NCBI GenBank assembly: GCA_009823505.1
Contig: VZQC01000392.1
Location: 6,848,744 to 6,912,743 of the forward strand
From: Rhizomys pruinosus
Taxonomy: Eukaryota; Chordata; Mammalia; Rodentia; Spalacidae
DNA length: 64,000 bases
Direction of reading: 5' to 3'
Shown here: piece by piece, positions 44,598 through 57,070 of the stretch
Position numbering within the stretch: position 1 is the first letter of the stretch
Layout of the letters: each line of letters opens with the position of its first letter
Program-made: the position numbers and the translations under genes
The notes under the pieces: generated by a model
What the model saw: the letters and a program-made list of their open reading frames with translations, nothing else
Databases searched by the model: none
What the model was told of the DNA's origin: nothing

Positions 44598-44900
44598 AAT
44601 AACTTATTAGAATTTGCAGTTTCAATTCTAGTTATCAAGTTTTCGACTATCATTTTAGAGAAACAACAAACAATACAAAAATGAATGGATGTGGCTGTGT
44701 TAGAATAAATCTGTACTTATACACACTGAAATTTGTCTAGCAATGATGGCAAGTTCCAGGTTCAGTGAGAGACTGTCTCAAGAAAAAAAGTGGACAAGGG
44801 ATTGAGGTGGATTACTGAGATGATAACATTTGTCTTCCACACATGCACACATGGGCAAGCACAGAGACACATATGCACACACACATATGAGTACATATGA

Positions 44901-44960
44901 ATGAATGAATGAATGAATATATATATATNNNNNNNNNNNNNNNNNNNNNTATATATATAA
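44901..44960. repeat. (GAAT)n(AT)n with 21-base gap
   Basis: GAAT repeats, then AT, interrupted by 21 N at 44929-44949. Repeat length unresolved. Confidence 0.95.
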
Positions 44961-46094
44961 AGTTATTGCTGATATGGCAATGTATATGTTGCTGGATGAG
45001 ATTTGAGGGACAGAATTTACAAAGCTCAGTCAGAAGTGGTTAAATAGCATGCCCAAAGAATTTTGTTTATCAAATGTCATATTGTTTGTAAAAATTGGAA
45101 TTTTATACCCAGAGGGGTTAGAGCTTTACCCAATCCCAAAATTTATTTTCAGATGGAACAACAGTATTTGAGTTTATTCAGCCAAAGTACCAGAGGGTTA
45201 ATTACACATGCTTTCATGAGGAAAAGCTTCAAAGAGTTCACTGACCCAGGCACAGAGCCAGCATGTTACCTAATCAGAGTTTGTTTTTAAGCTGCTAGAA
45301 TATTCTCCCGGGCCTTGACCCAGGGCTCTCCAACAATGGAAAGGGCTTCTTAACTGCACAGCATATGCCAGCCACATAGAAAACAAGGGCTCCTTATGTA
45401 GGGCAGAAAGAATCTTGTTTGAAACAGTGTGTCTGTAGGAGCCCTGTCTTGTTCCTGTGCTTTTAGCATAGGGTGGACAAAATGGTGCTGGGTTAAGGTC
45501 CCCTTGCTTCTTTCTGAAAAGCAACTGAAGATAAGTGCAAGCACTTATTGTCTTTGTGGTGCTGTAGTACAGCCTGTCCCCAGTTCTGTTTTCTCTTTAT
45601 CCAGCATATAAAAATAAGAGTGGCACTGTTGTCCCAGTGCTGAAGATGTACTCTTAACACTGAACATAGCACAGAGTTGCAAGTTACCATGTGCAGAAAG
45701 AATGGAAGGCCTTATTTTGCAGCTAGCAAATTGAAAGTCAGGAGGAAGTACTATACCAAGGAAAGAATACCAAGTGTTTAGTATCCACTAAAGTTGCACT
45801 TCATGCTAAAGTTTGTAATTCAGAACAGATAATAATATTGTTAATGGACGTGCTAATTAATTGTTATACATAAGAGCAACCACAAAGCAAATGTTGACAT
45901 GTTTGATCTTAGCCTCAAAATATCTTGTCATATAAGACCTGAAGTATCTTTTCAGATACAATCACCCTTTTGTTCACAGGCAGATATGCTGGAAGTGACA
46001 CAGGTATGGAAACTCTTGTGAAGGGAGCCATGTGTCTTTTGACAAAAGTAAGAAGGTTATACAATTTCCCTGCTCAGTTGTGGATATTAAAGGT
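44961..46094. other. Unique-looking noncoding DNA
   Basis: 45280-45700 has higher GC and a TATAAAAATAAG motif at 45606. It might be an unrecognised LTR, but I found no partner or target duplication. Confidence 0.35.
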
Positions 46095-46550
46095 TATATT
46101 AGTCAGCTTCCTGTTGCTATAATAACATGCCTGAGATAATCAACTTAAAGGAGGAATGAATATTTTTCCTTATCATTTCAGAGGTTTCAGTCTGAGATTG
46201 CATATCTCCATCTTTTATGTGCTTGTGGTGAGGCAGAACAGAGTGGCAGGAAATGTGTAGTAGAGAAAACTTGCTCACCTCATAGCATCCAGGAAGAAAA
46301 GAGAGAATAAAGGGAGAAGGACAGGAAGATAGAGAAAGGGAATGAGGGAGGCTACTTCTTCTGCACTTCTCTATAGACCATTAAGTTTTGAATCCATAAA
46401 TGGATTGAACCATTGATGAGGTCCCAAGCCCCATGATCCAATCACTTCCCAAACGACCTAGCTTTGAACATTACTGCTCTAAGAATCAAACCTTCAACAC
46501 ATAAGCATCTGGAGATCATTTTGCACCAAATTATGTAAAAAGTATCAGTT
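46095..46550. repeat. Unclassified old interspersed repeat
   Basis: TTATATTAGTCAGCTTCCTG, TTGCTATAATAACATGCCTG, AGGTCCCAAGCCCCATGATC and CCTTCAACACATAAGCAT follow a common mammalian interspersed layout. Family not named. Confidence 0.5.
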
Positions 46551-46784
46551 AAAATAGACTAAGTTCCCCCATATATAGAACATGTATACATGTGAATTTA
46601 ATTATGTGCATAGTAAACTCTATATATGTGTACATTATAGGGACAATGGAGCCCCATCCTTTACTCAAAGCAAGGTCAGCAAAGTGTGTATATAAATATG
46701 TATTATACATATATATAATTTGTACATGTATTACATAATACATATATACATACACATAGATGAACATGTTTTTCAAATCTGCTG

Positions 46785-46908
46785 TTTTGTCTTTTTGAGA
46801 CAGGGTCTCCCTGCAGCCCCAGCTGTCCTGGAATTCTCTTTGTAGACCAGGCTGGCCTTAAAATCACAGCTATCCGCCTGCCTCTGCCTCCCAAGTGCTG
46901 GGATTCAA
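46785..46908 (-). mobile_element. B1 SINE, 5'-truncated
   Basis: TGTCTTTTTGAGACAGGGTC to CCCAAGTGCTGGGATT. The last B1 head bases are missing at right. Confidence 0.9.
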
Positions 46909-47254
46909 ACCTGCTTTTAAGTAAGCAGGGAGCTCTGCTTTCTGTAATTATACAGTAAGGGGTGATTAAAATCTCTTCTGTTTTGGGAACTATCCATTAT
47001 AATTACAGGATACATTCCACAATTTTGTAGTTGGCCATTAGAACAGTTATATTAATTTCTGAGCCCAACAAGGCTTAATCCTCAGGACTCTGAAGCACTC
47101 TAGAAATGTGTCTATAGAAATAGGTCTACTCAGAAATCTTCATTTGAGACCTCAATTCCAACGTCTTTGAGCTTCCCAATGGATGATATATCCAAACAGA
47201 TTAAGTGAACTTGGGAAGATTGTGATCTAAGTCATTATTTTCTGTTATGATTGC
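46909..47254. other. Unique noncoding DNA
   Basis: No feature recognised. Confidence 0.35.
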
Positions 47255-47465
47255 CAGTAATATATGCAACATATTCCACTCAGCATTTTTGTGCATGATT
47301 CCCTTTAATCCTCTCAATCAGCCTGCCAGGTACATACTACTTTAACCCCATTTTTTAAATGAAGAAACTAAGACATGAGGAGATTTTTGTACTCATGGAT
47401 TGTTGAATGACTTGTTAAGATTCATACCTAGACAGTGTGACCATAGATACAGAAATATTAGCCAC
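47255..47465 (-). mobile_element. MIR
   Basis: CTTTAATCCTCTCAATCAGC, AGGTACATACTACTTTAACC, AAATGAAGAAACTAAGACAT and TTCATACCTAGACAGTGTGA follow the antisense MIR in order. Confidence 0.75.
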
Positions 47466-48829
47466 AATATTCTGAATTCTCTTTGGTAGAGAGAATCGAA
47501 GTGCTTCACATCCTACATTTGGTAAAGGGTTAGGATAAGTTTGGAGATGTGCATAGGTTTTGATTTCAGCTGCCAGCCAATTGTTTTTTTATTCCTTTTG
47601 TTTAACAAGTGCTTATTATATATGATAAGGCTATAAGTAGAGACTTTACTAAATATATCAACTATGCCAATCGTCCACATAGAATTCTATATCAGTTAAA
47701 AACAGTCATTGAGGACTTGGTGTCAAATGAAAGGACAATAAGGAGTCATGTATACATGGATGGCTGCCTGAAACCCTAGGAAGTGATGAGACTGCCACAT
47801 GCTGGTATCTAAAGGCTGGATTATACACTAAGATGGTCATTTAAGTCCAGTTCTTCAGTGGCACTAAGGCACATTTCACTACTCAATGGCCACACATCAC
47901 AAGTGGTAACCATATTGTATAGCAAAGGTACAAATATTTCTATAATCCCAAAGAAACTTTCTTACTAATTAGTAGTATACAGTACTGATCAAGTGAGAAA
48001 GAAAGGAAGAGAACAAATACAGAGGTGTTAACAGGTCTTGAATACTACTTACCATAAATGTCAGGAAATGGAAAGTGGCTATAAAGAAGACACTGGAAAT
48101 GCAAGGTATCAAAATAAGCAGGATAATGCAGGGTAAAGAAAGACAGCAGGTGAATATCATTAAGGAAGGAAATGTAGATAGCAATGCCAAATGGCCTCAA
48201 GAGAACTTGTTAAAGGTTAACAAGTATAATCTAAATTTAATAAGTAAGTGAACACTTGGTGTCATGTTGGAGAGCACTGCTGATAGGCTTGCTTTAGGCC
48301 TGGCACAATGCTGGATAGTAGTGCTCAAAGCCAAACTGCTGTTTTCAAAGCAAGGGTGCAGATGGAGTACACAGCATAAATTTCGATATGCATTTTTTCC
48401 AGTGCTAGATAGGTTAAGCAGGCTCCAGTGGATGGACTCCATATGCTTTTTGAGAAACTAACTTGGTATTGGCTTTAATTTTGTATATAGCCATGGAGAA
48501 CATGTCTCATTAATCTGCATGCTGCCTCAATGGCTCTTTCAAGGCCTTTGGTTTTGAACATTTCCAGAGGAATTTCAGAAACACAAAATCCAGCAAATAA
48601 TCCCAAAACCTTGCACATGCAAAAAACCATTAATTAAATTCAGTGGGTTATTTAACAAAGACATGAAAGTAGGATGCAGACATGTTAAAAAGAAGATGTG
48701 TTCCAGAAAGTGTGGTGGCAGATGAGAGGGTAATGGGGAATGACTATGAACAAATATATCATGCACAGGTATGAAATTAACCAAGAAAAAAAATTAAAAG
48801 GATTTAATTCTTTTATTATATTCAGTTAT
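47466..48829. other. Unique noncoding DNA
   Basis: About 1.36 kb. No repeat or gene recognised. Confidence 0.45.
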
Positions 48830-48965
48830 TTTGTGGGAGGTGGTGCAGCTTATAGTAATTTATTCTCTCCTTTCTACCCTGTGGGTCTAGGGGATCAATC
48901 TCAGGTCTTCACGCTTGGCAGCTAGTGCCTTTACCCCCTGGAGCTATCTCATTAGCGCCTGAACA
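48830..48965 (-). mobile_element. Old tRNA-derived SINE
   Basis: CTACCCTGTGGGTCTAGGGG, CAGGTCTTCACGCTTGGCAG and CCTTTACCCCCTGGAGCTAT match an old rodent antisense SINE head. Confidence 0.6.
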
Positions 48966-49949
48966 TATTTACAATAAGTAGGAGAGTAGAGATGGTGAAT
49001 TATCAAGGGTTTGGCCTTAGAGCGAGGCAACTGACACTGTTCAGGCAGAGCTGAAGACCATCCTATCTCTCTGTGTCTCTATGTCTGGGAAGAGTTAGCT
49101 GGTCCCATGTAGCAACTTCTCCACATTTTCTTTCTTCTTAGCCTATAGTCCCCCGTTGTTCTTCCCTTGTTTGCTTAGCCAAAGAAATTGGTGATGGGAA
49201 AAATATCCTTGAGGTGTCTGAAGGAGCAGTGCCCTGCTTTGCTTACTATAAATATCTCCCTCTTAACCCTTTGCCATAAATGGCATTTTACAGGGACGGT
49301 AACCAGTTGTAAACATGGCCTAAGGAGATGTTAAGACACCAATATTCATTTGGTGCATTTGATGATCCCAGTGCTGCAGAAGGTTAGCACTGTTGATATC
49401 TTGAAACAAAAGTAGTTTGGTCAGATTCATGATGTCATCCCAAGCCCTTGGCCATGGGATGTACAGGTAATGAGAAACTTGCTACTTTATTTATGAGCCA
49501 AAATTCAACAGTCCAGCCACCACTGGAATTTGAATATAAGCACCAAGCAGAAAGTATTTTCACCCTCTCACCTTCCCTGATTACAAAATGACTGGAAACG
49601 TTTTGCTACCCTGTTGTTCCTGAAGAGTACACATACTACGAAAGAAGAAACCTGCTTGTTCTTCAGGTCCACCTGACATCTGAATGTGTTTACATAAAAA
49701 TATGCATGGACTATCCAAAACTTGTTAATAAGGGATATGAAAATTAATTTTTTCTTGTGCTTTCTATAAGCAAATAGGAAAAATTGACTTTTGATCTATT
49801 ATTTAATGAGTTTACATGAAATGACCATTATATGTGATAGAATGAGAAGTGATTTTGGCTATGTCCTTAAGCAAAGATGAATATTTTTTTTTCTCAGTGG
49901 TTTTGTGATCAAAATGACTTTTTGGATGAAAAACAACAAAGAGTTATAG
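48966..49949. other. Unique noncoding DNA
   Basis: Nothing recognised. Ordinary complexity, no coding signal. Confidence 0.45.
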
Positions 49950-50100
49950 GTCAGGCATAATCTAAAACACTGGTAATCACAGCACGAAGGAAGCTGATTC
50001 AGGAGAACTACCAAAATATCAAGGCCAGCCAAGGCTATATGATGAACTTCAGGCCAGTGTAGGCTACAAAGTTATATACTGTCTCAAAAAATATTCATAG
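49950..50100 (+). mobile_element. Old B1-type SINE
   Basis: GGTCAGGCATAATCTAAAAC, AAGGCCAGCCAAGGCTATAT and ATACTGTCTCAAAAAATA. Decayed sense copy. Confidence 0.6.
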
Positions 50101-51259
50101 TTGTATATGAGTTGCATGAGTAAATAAATTGATCAAAACTCATATGTGTACCTACATAGATTCAAAATGCATATTTCCATAAAATTTGCTGTTCTTTAAG
50201 TTACCTTTACCCCCCCCAGAGATTTTGTGATAATTCAATGAAATCTTAATATTTTTAATGCTTTTTAAGTTGCATAGATTTAAAAGTTGTTCATTGTCTC
50301 TATCAAAATTGTTGACTCCATCTTTATATATGTGGAATTTATGAATTCATCACACCAAATACTATATATGAAATAACTTCATTTTCCCTGTGAATTCTTA
50401 CTTTGTCCTGTCAAAAATATGAAACTAGTTTCGAGTTCGTAGGAATCAAAACATCAATTGGAGTTTGAGAAGCTGGGTACTTGGTTGACTTCTGTCTTAC
50501 ATTCATTATTGAAATAACAGGTTGACTGATATTTAGATATATGAAATTACTCAAATTAATTTTGGTGTATTAAAATTCATTTAATGAAAAAATAATAATA
50601 GAGGACAAAGAAAATAGATGCAACAAAATGAGAGGTAAATGAACAGACAAGGCAAAAAAGAAAAAAAAAAGACAGCTATTGAATCAGAATGCTTCCAGGA
50701 GAGCCCCAGGAACAAAACAGCAGGAAGATGCACCTGATACACCAAGGAACTGGTAGTAATTCCTGGGTCAAAAGAGGATCGTAGGACACATTTCAGCGAT
50801 TCATTGGTTATAGACACTAGAAAATCTAATAACTGACCGATATGAGGGAGTGGAGGGGAACTTGAGAGCTTAGATGCTGAGTACTAATACTAAGAATTTT
50901 TTTTTTTGTTGTTGTTGTTACTGGTCAGCTCAGTAGGGTACCTACTGAGGTTTGGCCTTTGGTTACTATTATCTCCTCTGTGCCTAGAAAAGACTTTGTA
51001 GGAAAAGATGTGGATTTCATTAGGTGAAAATATTACACCAAGTGTAGATGCAAGGCAAGTGCATTGAGTCAGGAGACATGGTATGTGATATGGTGATAAA
51101 ATACAGGCCAGGCTCCTGACTCCTTTGTGGGATGCTCTCCTCCAGTTCACACACTGAGGGAGGAGGCCTAAACCCTCTTTGAACTGTTATGGGAGAAGTA
51201 TGCTCCCTGATTCTGGTGTTTATGGATTATTATTGCTTGCTATATGCTTGTTCCTTCTG
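50101..51259. other. Unique noncoding DNA
   Basis: No repeat recognised beyond short A runs. Confidence 0.45.
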
Positions 51260-51261
51260 GT

Positions 51262-51662
51262 TCGAGTTTGCTTTCTTTTCCTGTGATAAAACACTACCCA
51301 AAACAAAGTTAAGGAGGAAATGTTTTATTTCAGCTTACAATTCACAGATAACAACCTATCATTGAGGAAAATCGAAGCAGGGCCTGGAGGCAGGAGCTGA
51401 GGGAGAGATCATGATCACTGAGGAATGCTACTTTGCTTACTGGACGTTTTCCCTGGATTGCTAAGCTACATTTCTTATATAGGCCAGATACGTCTGCATA
51501 GAAATACACAGTGGGGTTGTGCCCTCCTACATAAGTAGCAATCAAGAAAATGTTCCAAAGACAGGCTCATGCCAAATCTTATGAAGGTAATTCCTCAGTT
51601 GAGGTTCTCTCTTCCAGATGACTCTAATTTGTATCAAGTTGAGAAAATCCCATCAGCATACT
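51262..51662 (-). mobile_element. MaLR-type LTR, antisense
   Basis: TTTTCCTGTGATAAAACACT, GAGGAAATGTTTTATTTCAG, CTGGAGGCAGGAGCTGAGGG and CAATCAAGAAAATG are the reverse complement of the LTR family at 21092 and 30127. Older copy, target duplication not seen. Confidence 0.7.
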
Positions 51663-52339
51663 TCCTTTTTCAGCATGACTTGAAAAAGCAGAACCAGCTT
51701 CCTTATTCCTACTAAGAAAAGTCCAGTTACCATGCAATGATAGCTGATGCATTATGTAAGATCTAAGTTCAACGCTGCACTTGCCAGTTCAGTACACTTG
51801 CTTACAGTCCAAAATCTGGAATCAAACAGAATTATGATCTTTTTTTTCTTTTGGAATGCAGTTTTAGGAAAACCAATTAACTTTGCTTTTTCATTTCAGT
51901 AATGGGTGTAATATTAGTCCGAGTGTCATAAGGCCAGAAAAGCAATTGAATTAGATAGTCCATAGAAAGCAGTTGTCACAACTTGGTATTTGATAGGAAC
52001 TCCATAAATGGTCCTTACTCCCCACTCTCTTTGGGGTTGTGTTCTGTTCCAACATTTCCTTGCCAATTTCCTTGTAAACCTCAGCACACTGAGTCCCTTA
52101 TTAATCTAAGTGCCTCAGTGTCAGAGGCCTCATGTTAGATGTTTTATACTGTCCTCTTGTCTGTGCTCCTATTTCATATCTGGTATATTGTCAAGATTCT
52201 TGTCTTATTTATATTTCTAGGCACAGTAAGAACAATTGACAGACACATGTGAGTCTTTGTTTAAACTCTTGACTGGCATTTTTAATAATGATATAAATTG
52301 AGAAAACAATGATTTGTAGGTTTTGCAGAAATTTATTGC
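51663..52339. other. Unique noncoding DNA
   Basis: No feature recognised. Confidence 0.4.
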
Positions 52340-52445
52340 ATCGTAGCATGTGCTATAATCCCAGAACTCAGGAAGGAGGAGGATTTCTGGGAGTTCAAGG
52401 CTGTCATGGGCTACAGAGAAAAACCTTGTCACAATAAACCAACAA
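52340..52445 (+). mobile_element. Old B1-type fragment
   Basis: ATGTGCTATAATCCCAGAAC, GGGAGTTCAAGGCTGTCATG and GGGCTACAGAGAAAAACCTT. Confidence 0.65.
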
Positions 52446-52867
52446 ACAAAGGAAGGGAGGATTAGAGGAGAGCAGGGATGGAGGGTTTTCCTTACATGGC
52501 ACCCCATAAATGTATATTCAACATCTAATTTCAGAGCACTGCAAAGAGCTTTAAAGAATACTTACTGACAGAAAATAGTGACAAGGGAGAGCAGAGAAAG
52601 GGATAAAGTTAGCAAAGGCAGCTCTGGAGAAGTGTGGACCACTTCAATACAATGTATGATATGACCCAAAAGTCAAATAATGATTGCATATATGTTCCTT
52701 AGCAATATGTGATTAAATGCCTGGCTGAAAGTCTTATACTAAGTATGCAAATAACATTATTTCCCATCTCCTCCATACACTACTCACTCTCATGTGTGCT
52801 TCCATAGCATCACCTTTCCTACAGCTCTACTATATGTCTTTTGCCACAATGTGTCGTTGTGACTAAT
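52446..52867. other. Unique noncoding DNA
   Basis: No feature recognised. Confidence 0.35.
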
Positions 52868-53097
52868 GAAAGGAGACCTTAGGGGCTGGAGAGATAGCCT
52901 AGCAGGTAAGAGCACAGACTGCTCTTGCAGAGGACCCGGGTTCGATCCCCAGCACCCACATGGCGGCTGAGAACCATCTGTAACTCCAATTCCAGGAGAA
53001 CTCTAGTTCCAGGGGAATCCAAGACCCTCTTCTGACCTCCGCGGCATTGCACGACACGGGTGCACAGACCTGCATGCAGACAGTACATTCATACACA

Positions 53098-53145
<48 letters not shown>

Positions 53146-53164
53146 AAACAGAAAGGAGACCTTA
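52868..53164 (+). mobile_element. B3-type SINE with perfect 14-bp target duplication
   Basis: Sense SINE 52882-53098, (AAAT)n tail to 53150, flanked by GAAAGGAGACCTTA on both sides. Has the 17-bp duplication and intact CpGs (CCTCCGCGGCATTGCACGAC). Confidence 0.95.
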
Positions 53165-53483
53165 CTGCATTCTCAAAAAATGTCTTCATGCATGGTAAGG
53201 GGCATAGTTCAGCCTGAAAAGCAGCAAAGGGCAGGGATGAGTTAAAGAAAGGAGGACATTCCAGATTAATTGTATAGAGAAGATAATGTAAGTAAAAGTT
53301 TAGAGCTAGAAATATGCACGGTAGGCTGGGGAGGGGTAAGAGTGTATTCAACAGCTGACAGGGATGGAGAATTTACAACACAGACTGAACAATGCAATGG
53401 TACAGTTGTCCCCCAGGCAGCCCAGCTTTCGTGGAGTCTTTGCTCTGCTTAAAGTTTGAAGTGGGGGGCTTGCAATTTACTTA
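53165..53483. other. Unique noncoding DNA
   Basis: No feature recognised. Confidence 0.35.
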
Positions 53484-53775
53484 GAGAAAGGTTCTTTTTT
53501 TTCTTTTTTTATTTATTTTTTTTTAATTTTTATTTATTTTTATATGTGTATGAATGTACTGTCTGCATGCAAGTGTGTGCACCCGTGTCGTGCAATGCCG
53601 CGGAGGTCAGAAGAGGATCTCGGATTCCCCTGGAACTGGAGTTCTCCTGGAATTGGAGTTTCAGACGGTTCTCGGCTGCCATGTGGGTGCTGGGGATCGA
53701 ACCCGGGTCCTCGGTAAGAGCAGTCGCGCTCTTAACCGCCAGGCTATCTCTCCAGCCCCGAGAAAGTTTCTTTTT
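53484..53775 (-). mobile_element. B3-type SINE with target duplication
   Basis: Antisense SINE 53500-53759, flanked by GAGAAAGGTTCTTTTT and GAGAAAGTTTCTTTTT. Has the 17-bp duplication and CpG-rich body. Confidence 0.93.
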
Positions 53776-54344
53776 CAAAGCTTTCCCCATCCTAGTTAGA
53801 AGCACATAGCCGTGGCAAGGGTGCCTGCTTTGTTTGGAACATCGCTTCTCCTCCCTTTTTTGCAAATTGTTCAGGAAGAAGCAGAAATGCATTCAGACAT
53901 TAGCCAATGCTGCCATCTCCAGGAACCTGGCTGCTAATACCCTGGACTCACCAGGCATGCTTCTAGCTGGTTTCCCAGACAGGCTCCTCCTGTCGCTTAC
54001 CTGGCCCCACCAGCTGGACTGGCTTTTTGAACCTGACATTTGACTGGGCAGCTGGAGAATATTAACTGTCTGGGACTTTTAGAATCTGTGATTGCCAGCT
54101 GCCTTCTCTTTTCTCTGGACTGTCGGGGTTGTATAGCAAAGGTTATCTATAGGATGAGAAACTCTGTATTTGTTTGCTGGTACTCCATCACAAACTGCTA
54201 GCATTGTTAAAAATACACGGTTCTAGAGGTTAAACATTGAAGATCACAATGTCAGTATGTTTGGTTTCCTCTGAGATTCCTTGGCTTACAGAGGACCACA
54301 TTCTCTCTGTGTCTTTGAATGGCTTTTCCTTTGTATACACATAT
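53776..54344. other. Unique noncoding DNA, locally GC-rich
   Basis: 53930-54040 is GC-richer than its surroundings and open for 69 codons, but I recognise no protein and see no exon context. Confidence 0.35.
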
Positions 54345-54634
54345 CCCCACTTTTTAATTGATATTTTGTTAATTTCCTACAATATATTTGATCATATTCG
54401 ATCATATCTGATAACAATATCCACATCCTGACTGATTTCATGTACTCTGTATATATAGAAGATGATAGATAGATAGATAGATAGAGAGATAGATAGATAG
54501 AAAGATAGATGATAGAGAGATAGATGATAGATAGATGATAGATAGATGATAGATAGATAGATGATAGATAGATATATAGATGATAGATAGATAGATGATA
54601 GATAGATGATAGATAGATAGAGAGATAGATAGAT

Positions 54635-54722
<88 letters not shown>

Positions 54723-55180
54723 CTATTAAGTCAAATGCCCTGTGTGAGTCCATCCACTGGAGCCTGATTAACTTACTAAGAGTAACATCTTAAAACCAAC
54801 TCTGACTCCTGCAAGAGTTACTGGTTGCCAATACTTCCTCTGCTAGGGGTGGAACCTGTAATGCACTTCCAAAGTGCTTTGCTGATGTGTTTTCTGGCTT
54901 GAGCTTTGGTGGGTCTTGTGCATGTTATCACCATTGCCGAGTTCCACATATCCAGACTCATTATGCATCCTGACCTCTTGTTAGAACATCACTGTGCTTG
55001 GCTTAAGACCCACCATAATGAGCTCATTTAAACCCCATAAACAAGATGCCTTGCCTTCAAACACATGCTTTGTAATATTCTGAGGTCCTTCGGCTTGGGA
55101 CATCAACATATGCACTTGGAAGTGCAATTAAACCCATAGCAACACAGGTTTGTCAAGATGCCGTCATTCTTCCTCCTCTG
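54345..55180 (-). mobile_element. L1 3' UTR (Lx-like), antisense, with GATA array
   Basis: AATTTCCTACAATATATTTG at left, then after the array CCACTGGAGCCTGATTAACT, CTCTGCTAGGGGTGGAACCT and GGTGGGTCTTGTGCATG match the other antisense copies. Confidence 0.65.
54463..54722. repeat. (GATA)n array with GATGATA and GAGA variants
   Basis: 260 bp of GATA units with recurring GATGATAGATA interruptions, open in one frame as an artefact. Confidence 0.97.
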
Positions 55181-55330
55181 GACTTTTGTGTCCCCATTAT
55201 AATGTAAGTAGGTTAGGGACAGAAACTTAGAGTATCATCTAAAACAAATGATAGTACGAAATAAAAATAAGTATGAATATTTCAGGAAATAAATACAAAT
55301 TTATGTCAGCTTCTAGCAAATAGATTTTCA

Positions 55331-56445
55331 CAGCCCAGAATTATTTTTTCTTTTTTTAATTTTTCGAGCACATTTCATACAACATTTCTTAATCAAATTT
55401 AGACTCGTTCCCCCAACCATGCCCCCCCTCGTTCCCCCCTTCCCCTGTCAGAGCTCATGGATTCTGTCGTACACAAATCCTGTCTTGCATCTTTTTCAGT
55501 CTTTTATGACCTTTTCGGTGCACAGGTTTACTGTTTTGGTCAGTTCTTTGAATAGGTTTTTCTCTCTCTTTTTTTGTTACCATTTGATTTTTATATTATT
55601 CCAGAATATGCATACATATGCTCCACACATAAATCAAAGTTACAAAATCTGAAAATAAACTACAGGTTAATTCCAAAGCATATATAGAGATTCACATTTT
55701 AACAGTAGATTTCCATTCAGGTAAAAAAAATATAACTTTACTTTCTCTCTTTTTTTCTAGAATGAATATGAATATTAGTATTCATATATGATAGAACATA
55801 CCATAGGATTACATAAGGATAAATTATGAATGGTTGTAGCATGTACCAATAAAAAGAGAAAAAATATTATTTTACAAAATATTTTTAACTGTTAAATATA
55901 ATCTTTTTTTTTTTTTTTTTTACCAAAAGATATCATGTTTTCTCCAAGGAAGTGCTTGAAGGCTCCTCCTTGGCAAACCCAAACAACCATCAATCCTGTC
56001 CCCGTGCTCCACACTGGGGTCCCTCCCCCACATGGTCACCCAAATGAGGTCCAGCAAGCTTGTGTCCTGTCTTGATCTTCCTGCACTGACCTCCAAGATA
56101 CAGCCTGGGTAGTCCAACAATGGCAGTCTACACTCTGAAGAGGCTGAAATCCCAGTAGCCGCTCAGTCCACAAGCTGGATCTCTCAGTAGTCCCCATCTG
56201 ACATTGAAGTTTTGGAGGATTCTCAAGTTTTATATCTGAAGTACAATTTCTCAGACCTTATTGATTATTTATTTCTGGTTATACTTTCCTTTTGGATGCT
56301 TAAGGCCACACAGTCAGCCCAGATTAACCAAGGTTTCTGTTTTCTCAAGGTCAGTTGAAGATCTGGTCCTCAAGGGTCACTCGTTTTGTGGGGGGTGGGG
56401 GAGGATAGCCCCTGGCTCCTTTTGGTTTTTCAGCCCAGAATTATT
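55331..56445 (-). mobile_element. Retroposon of about 1.1 kb with 15-bp target duplication
   Basis: CAGCCCAGAATTATT at 55331-55345 and 56431-56445. The left end is T-rich and L1 3'-end-like (CATACAACATTTCTTAATCA), so the element is antisense. It contains an internal poly-T (55902-55921), after which the sequence resembles parts of 60850-61080 (CAGTAGCCGCTCAGTC). Composite or L1; class uncertain. Confidence 0.6.
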
Positions 56446-56803
56446 ATTGAGACTATACTAATGAAGCTATTTGAGCTTGTATATTTTCACTTATTTGTCA
56501 AATAACCATTAAGTACCTTATACATGTCATGTACTAGGATAAATGTGAGAGAAAACAAATGAGTACATTCAACCATATTTTCCAATTAGTTCTCATTGTA
56601 TATTTAGGCATGTATTCCACATGCCTTGGGTCCCAGGTTTGCAATTTAGCATTTTAAAATGACAAAAAATCAACATAATTCGCACACGAATTGAATATCT
56701 GATTTGATTTTTAGTGCCTAGAACTATTTCTGGGATCCAGTATTCACCCAATACATATACATCAACGAATGACTGGATTAAACCCATAGACACAATAGTA
56801 CTT
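56446..56803. other. Noncoding DNA with possible L2 traces
   Basis: CCATTAAGTACCTTATACAT and TAGTGCCTAGAACTATTTC hint at old L2. Weak. Confidence 0.3.
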
Positions 56804-57070
56804 AAGAAAGGTATTAAAGGAACTGGAGAGATAGCCTAGCGGTTAAGAGCACCGATGCTCTTGCAGACGACCCGGGTTCGATCCCCAGCACCCACATGGC
56901 GGCTAAGAACCGTCTGTAACTCCAATTCCAGGAGAACTCCAGTTCCAGGGGAAACCGAGACCCTCTTCTGACCTCCGCGGCATTGCACGACACGGGTGCA
57001 CAGACCTGCATGCAGACAGTACATTCATACACATACAAAGATAAATAATAAAACAAAGAAAGGTATTAAA
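56804..57070 (+). mobile_element. B3-type SINE with perfect 15-bp target duplication
   Basis: Sense SINE 56819-57055 flanked by AAGAAAGGTATTAAA. Has the 17-bp duplication and CpG-rich body. Confidence 0.95.

Noticed and set aside
45280..45700. Possible LTR around a TATAAAAATAAG motif
   Set aside because: No TG...CA ends, target duplication or second copy in the window.
53834..54043. GC-rich 69-codon open frame as a possible exon
   Set aside because: I recognise no protein family and saw no convincing splice signals or partner exons.
54463..54722. Regular short repeats resembling an array such as CRISPR
   Set aside because: Tetranucleotide microsatellite in a mammalian genome; no spacer structure.
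54286..54753. 155-codon frame rich in SIYL repeats
   Set aside because: Encoded by the GATA microsatellite; no real protein.
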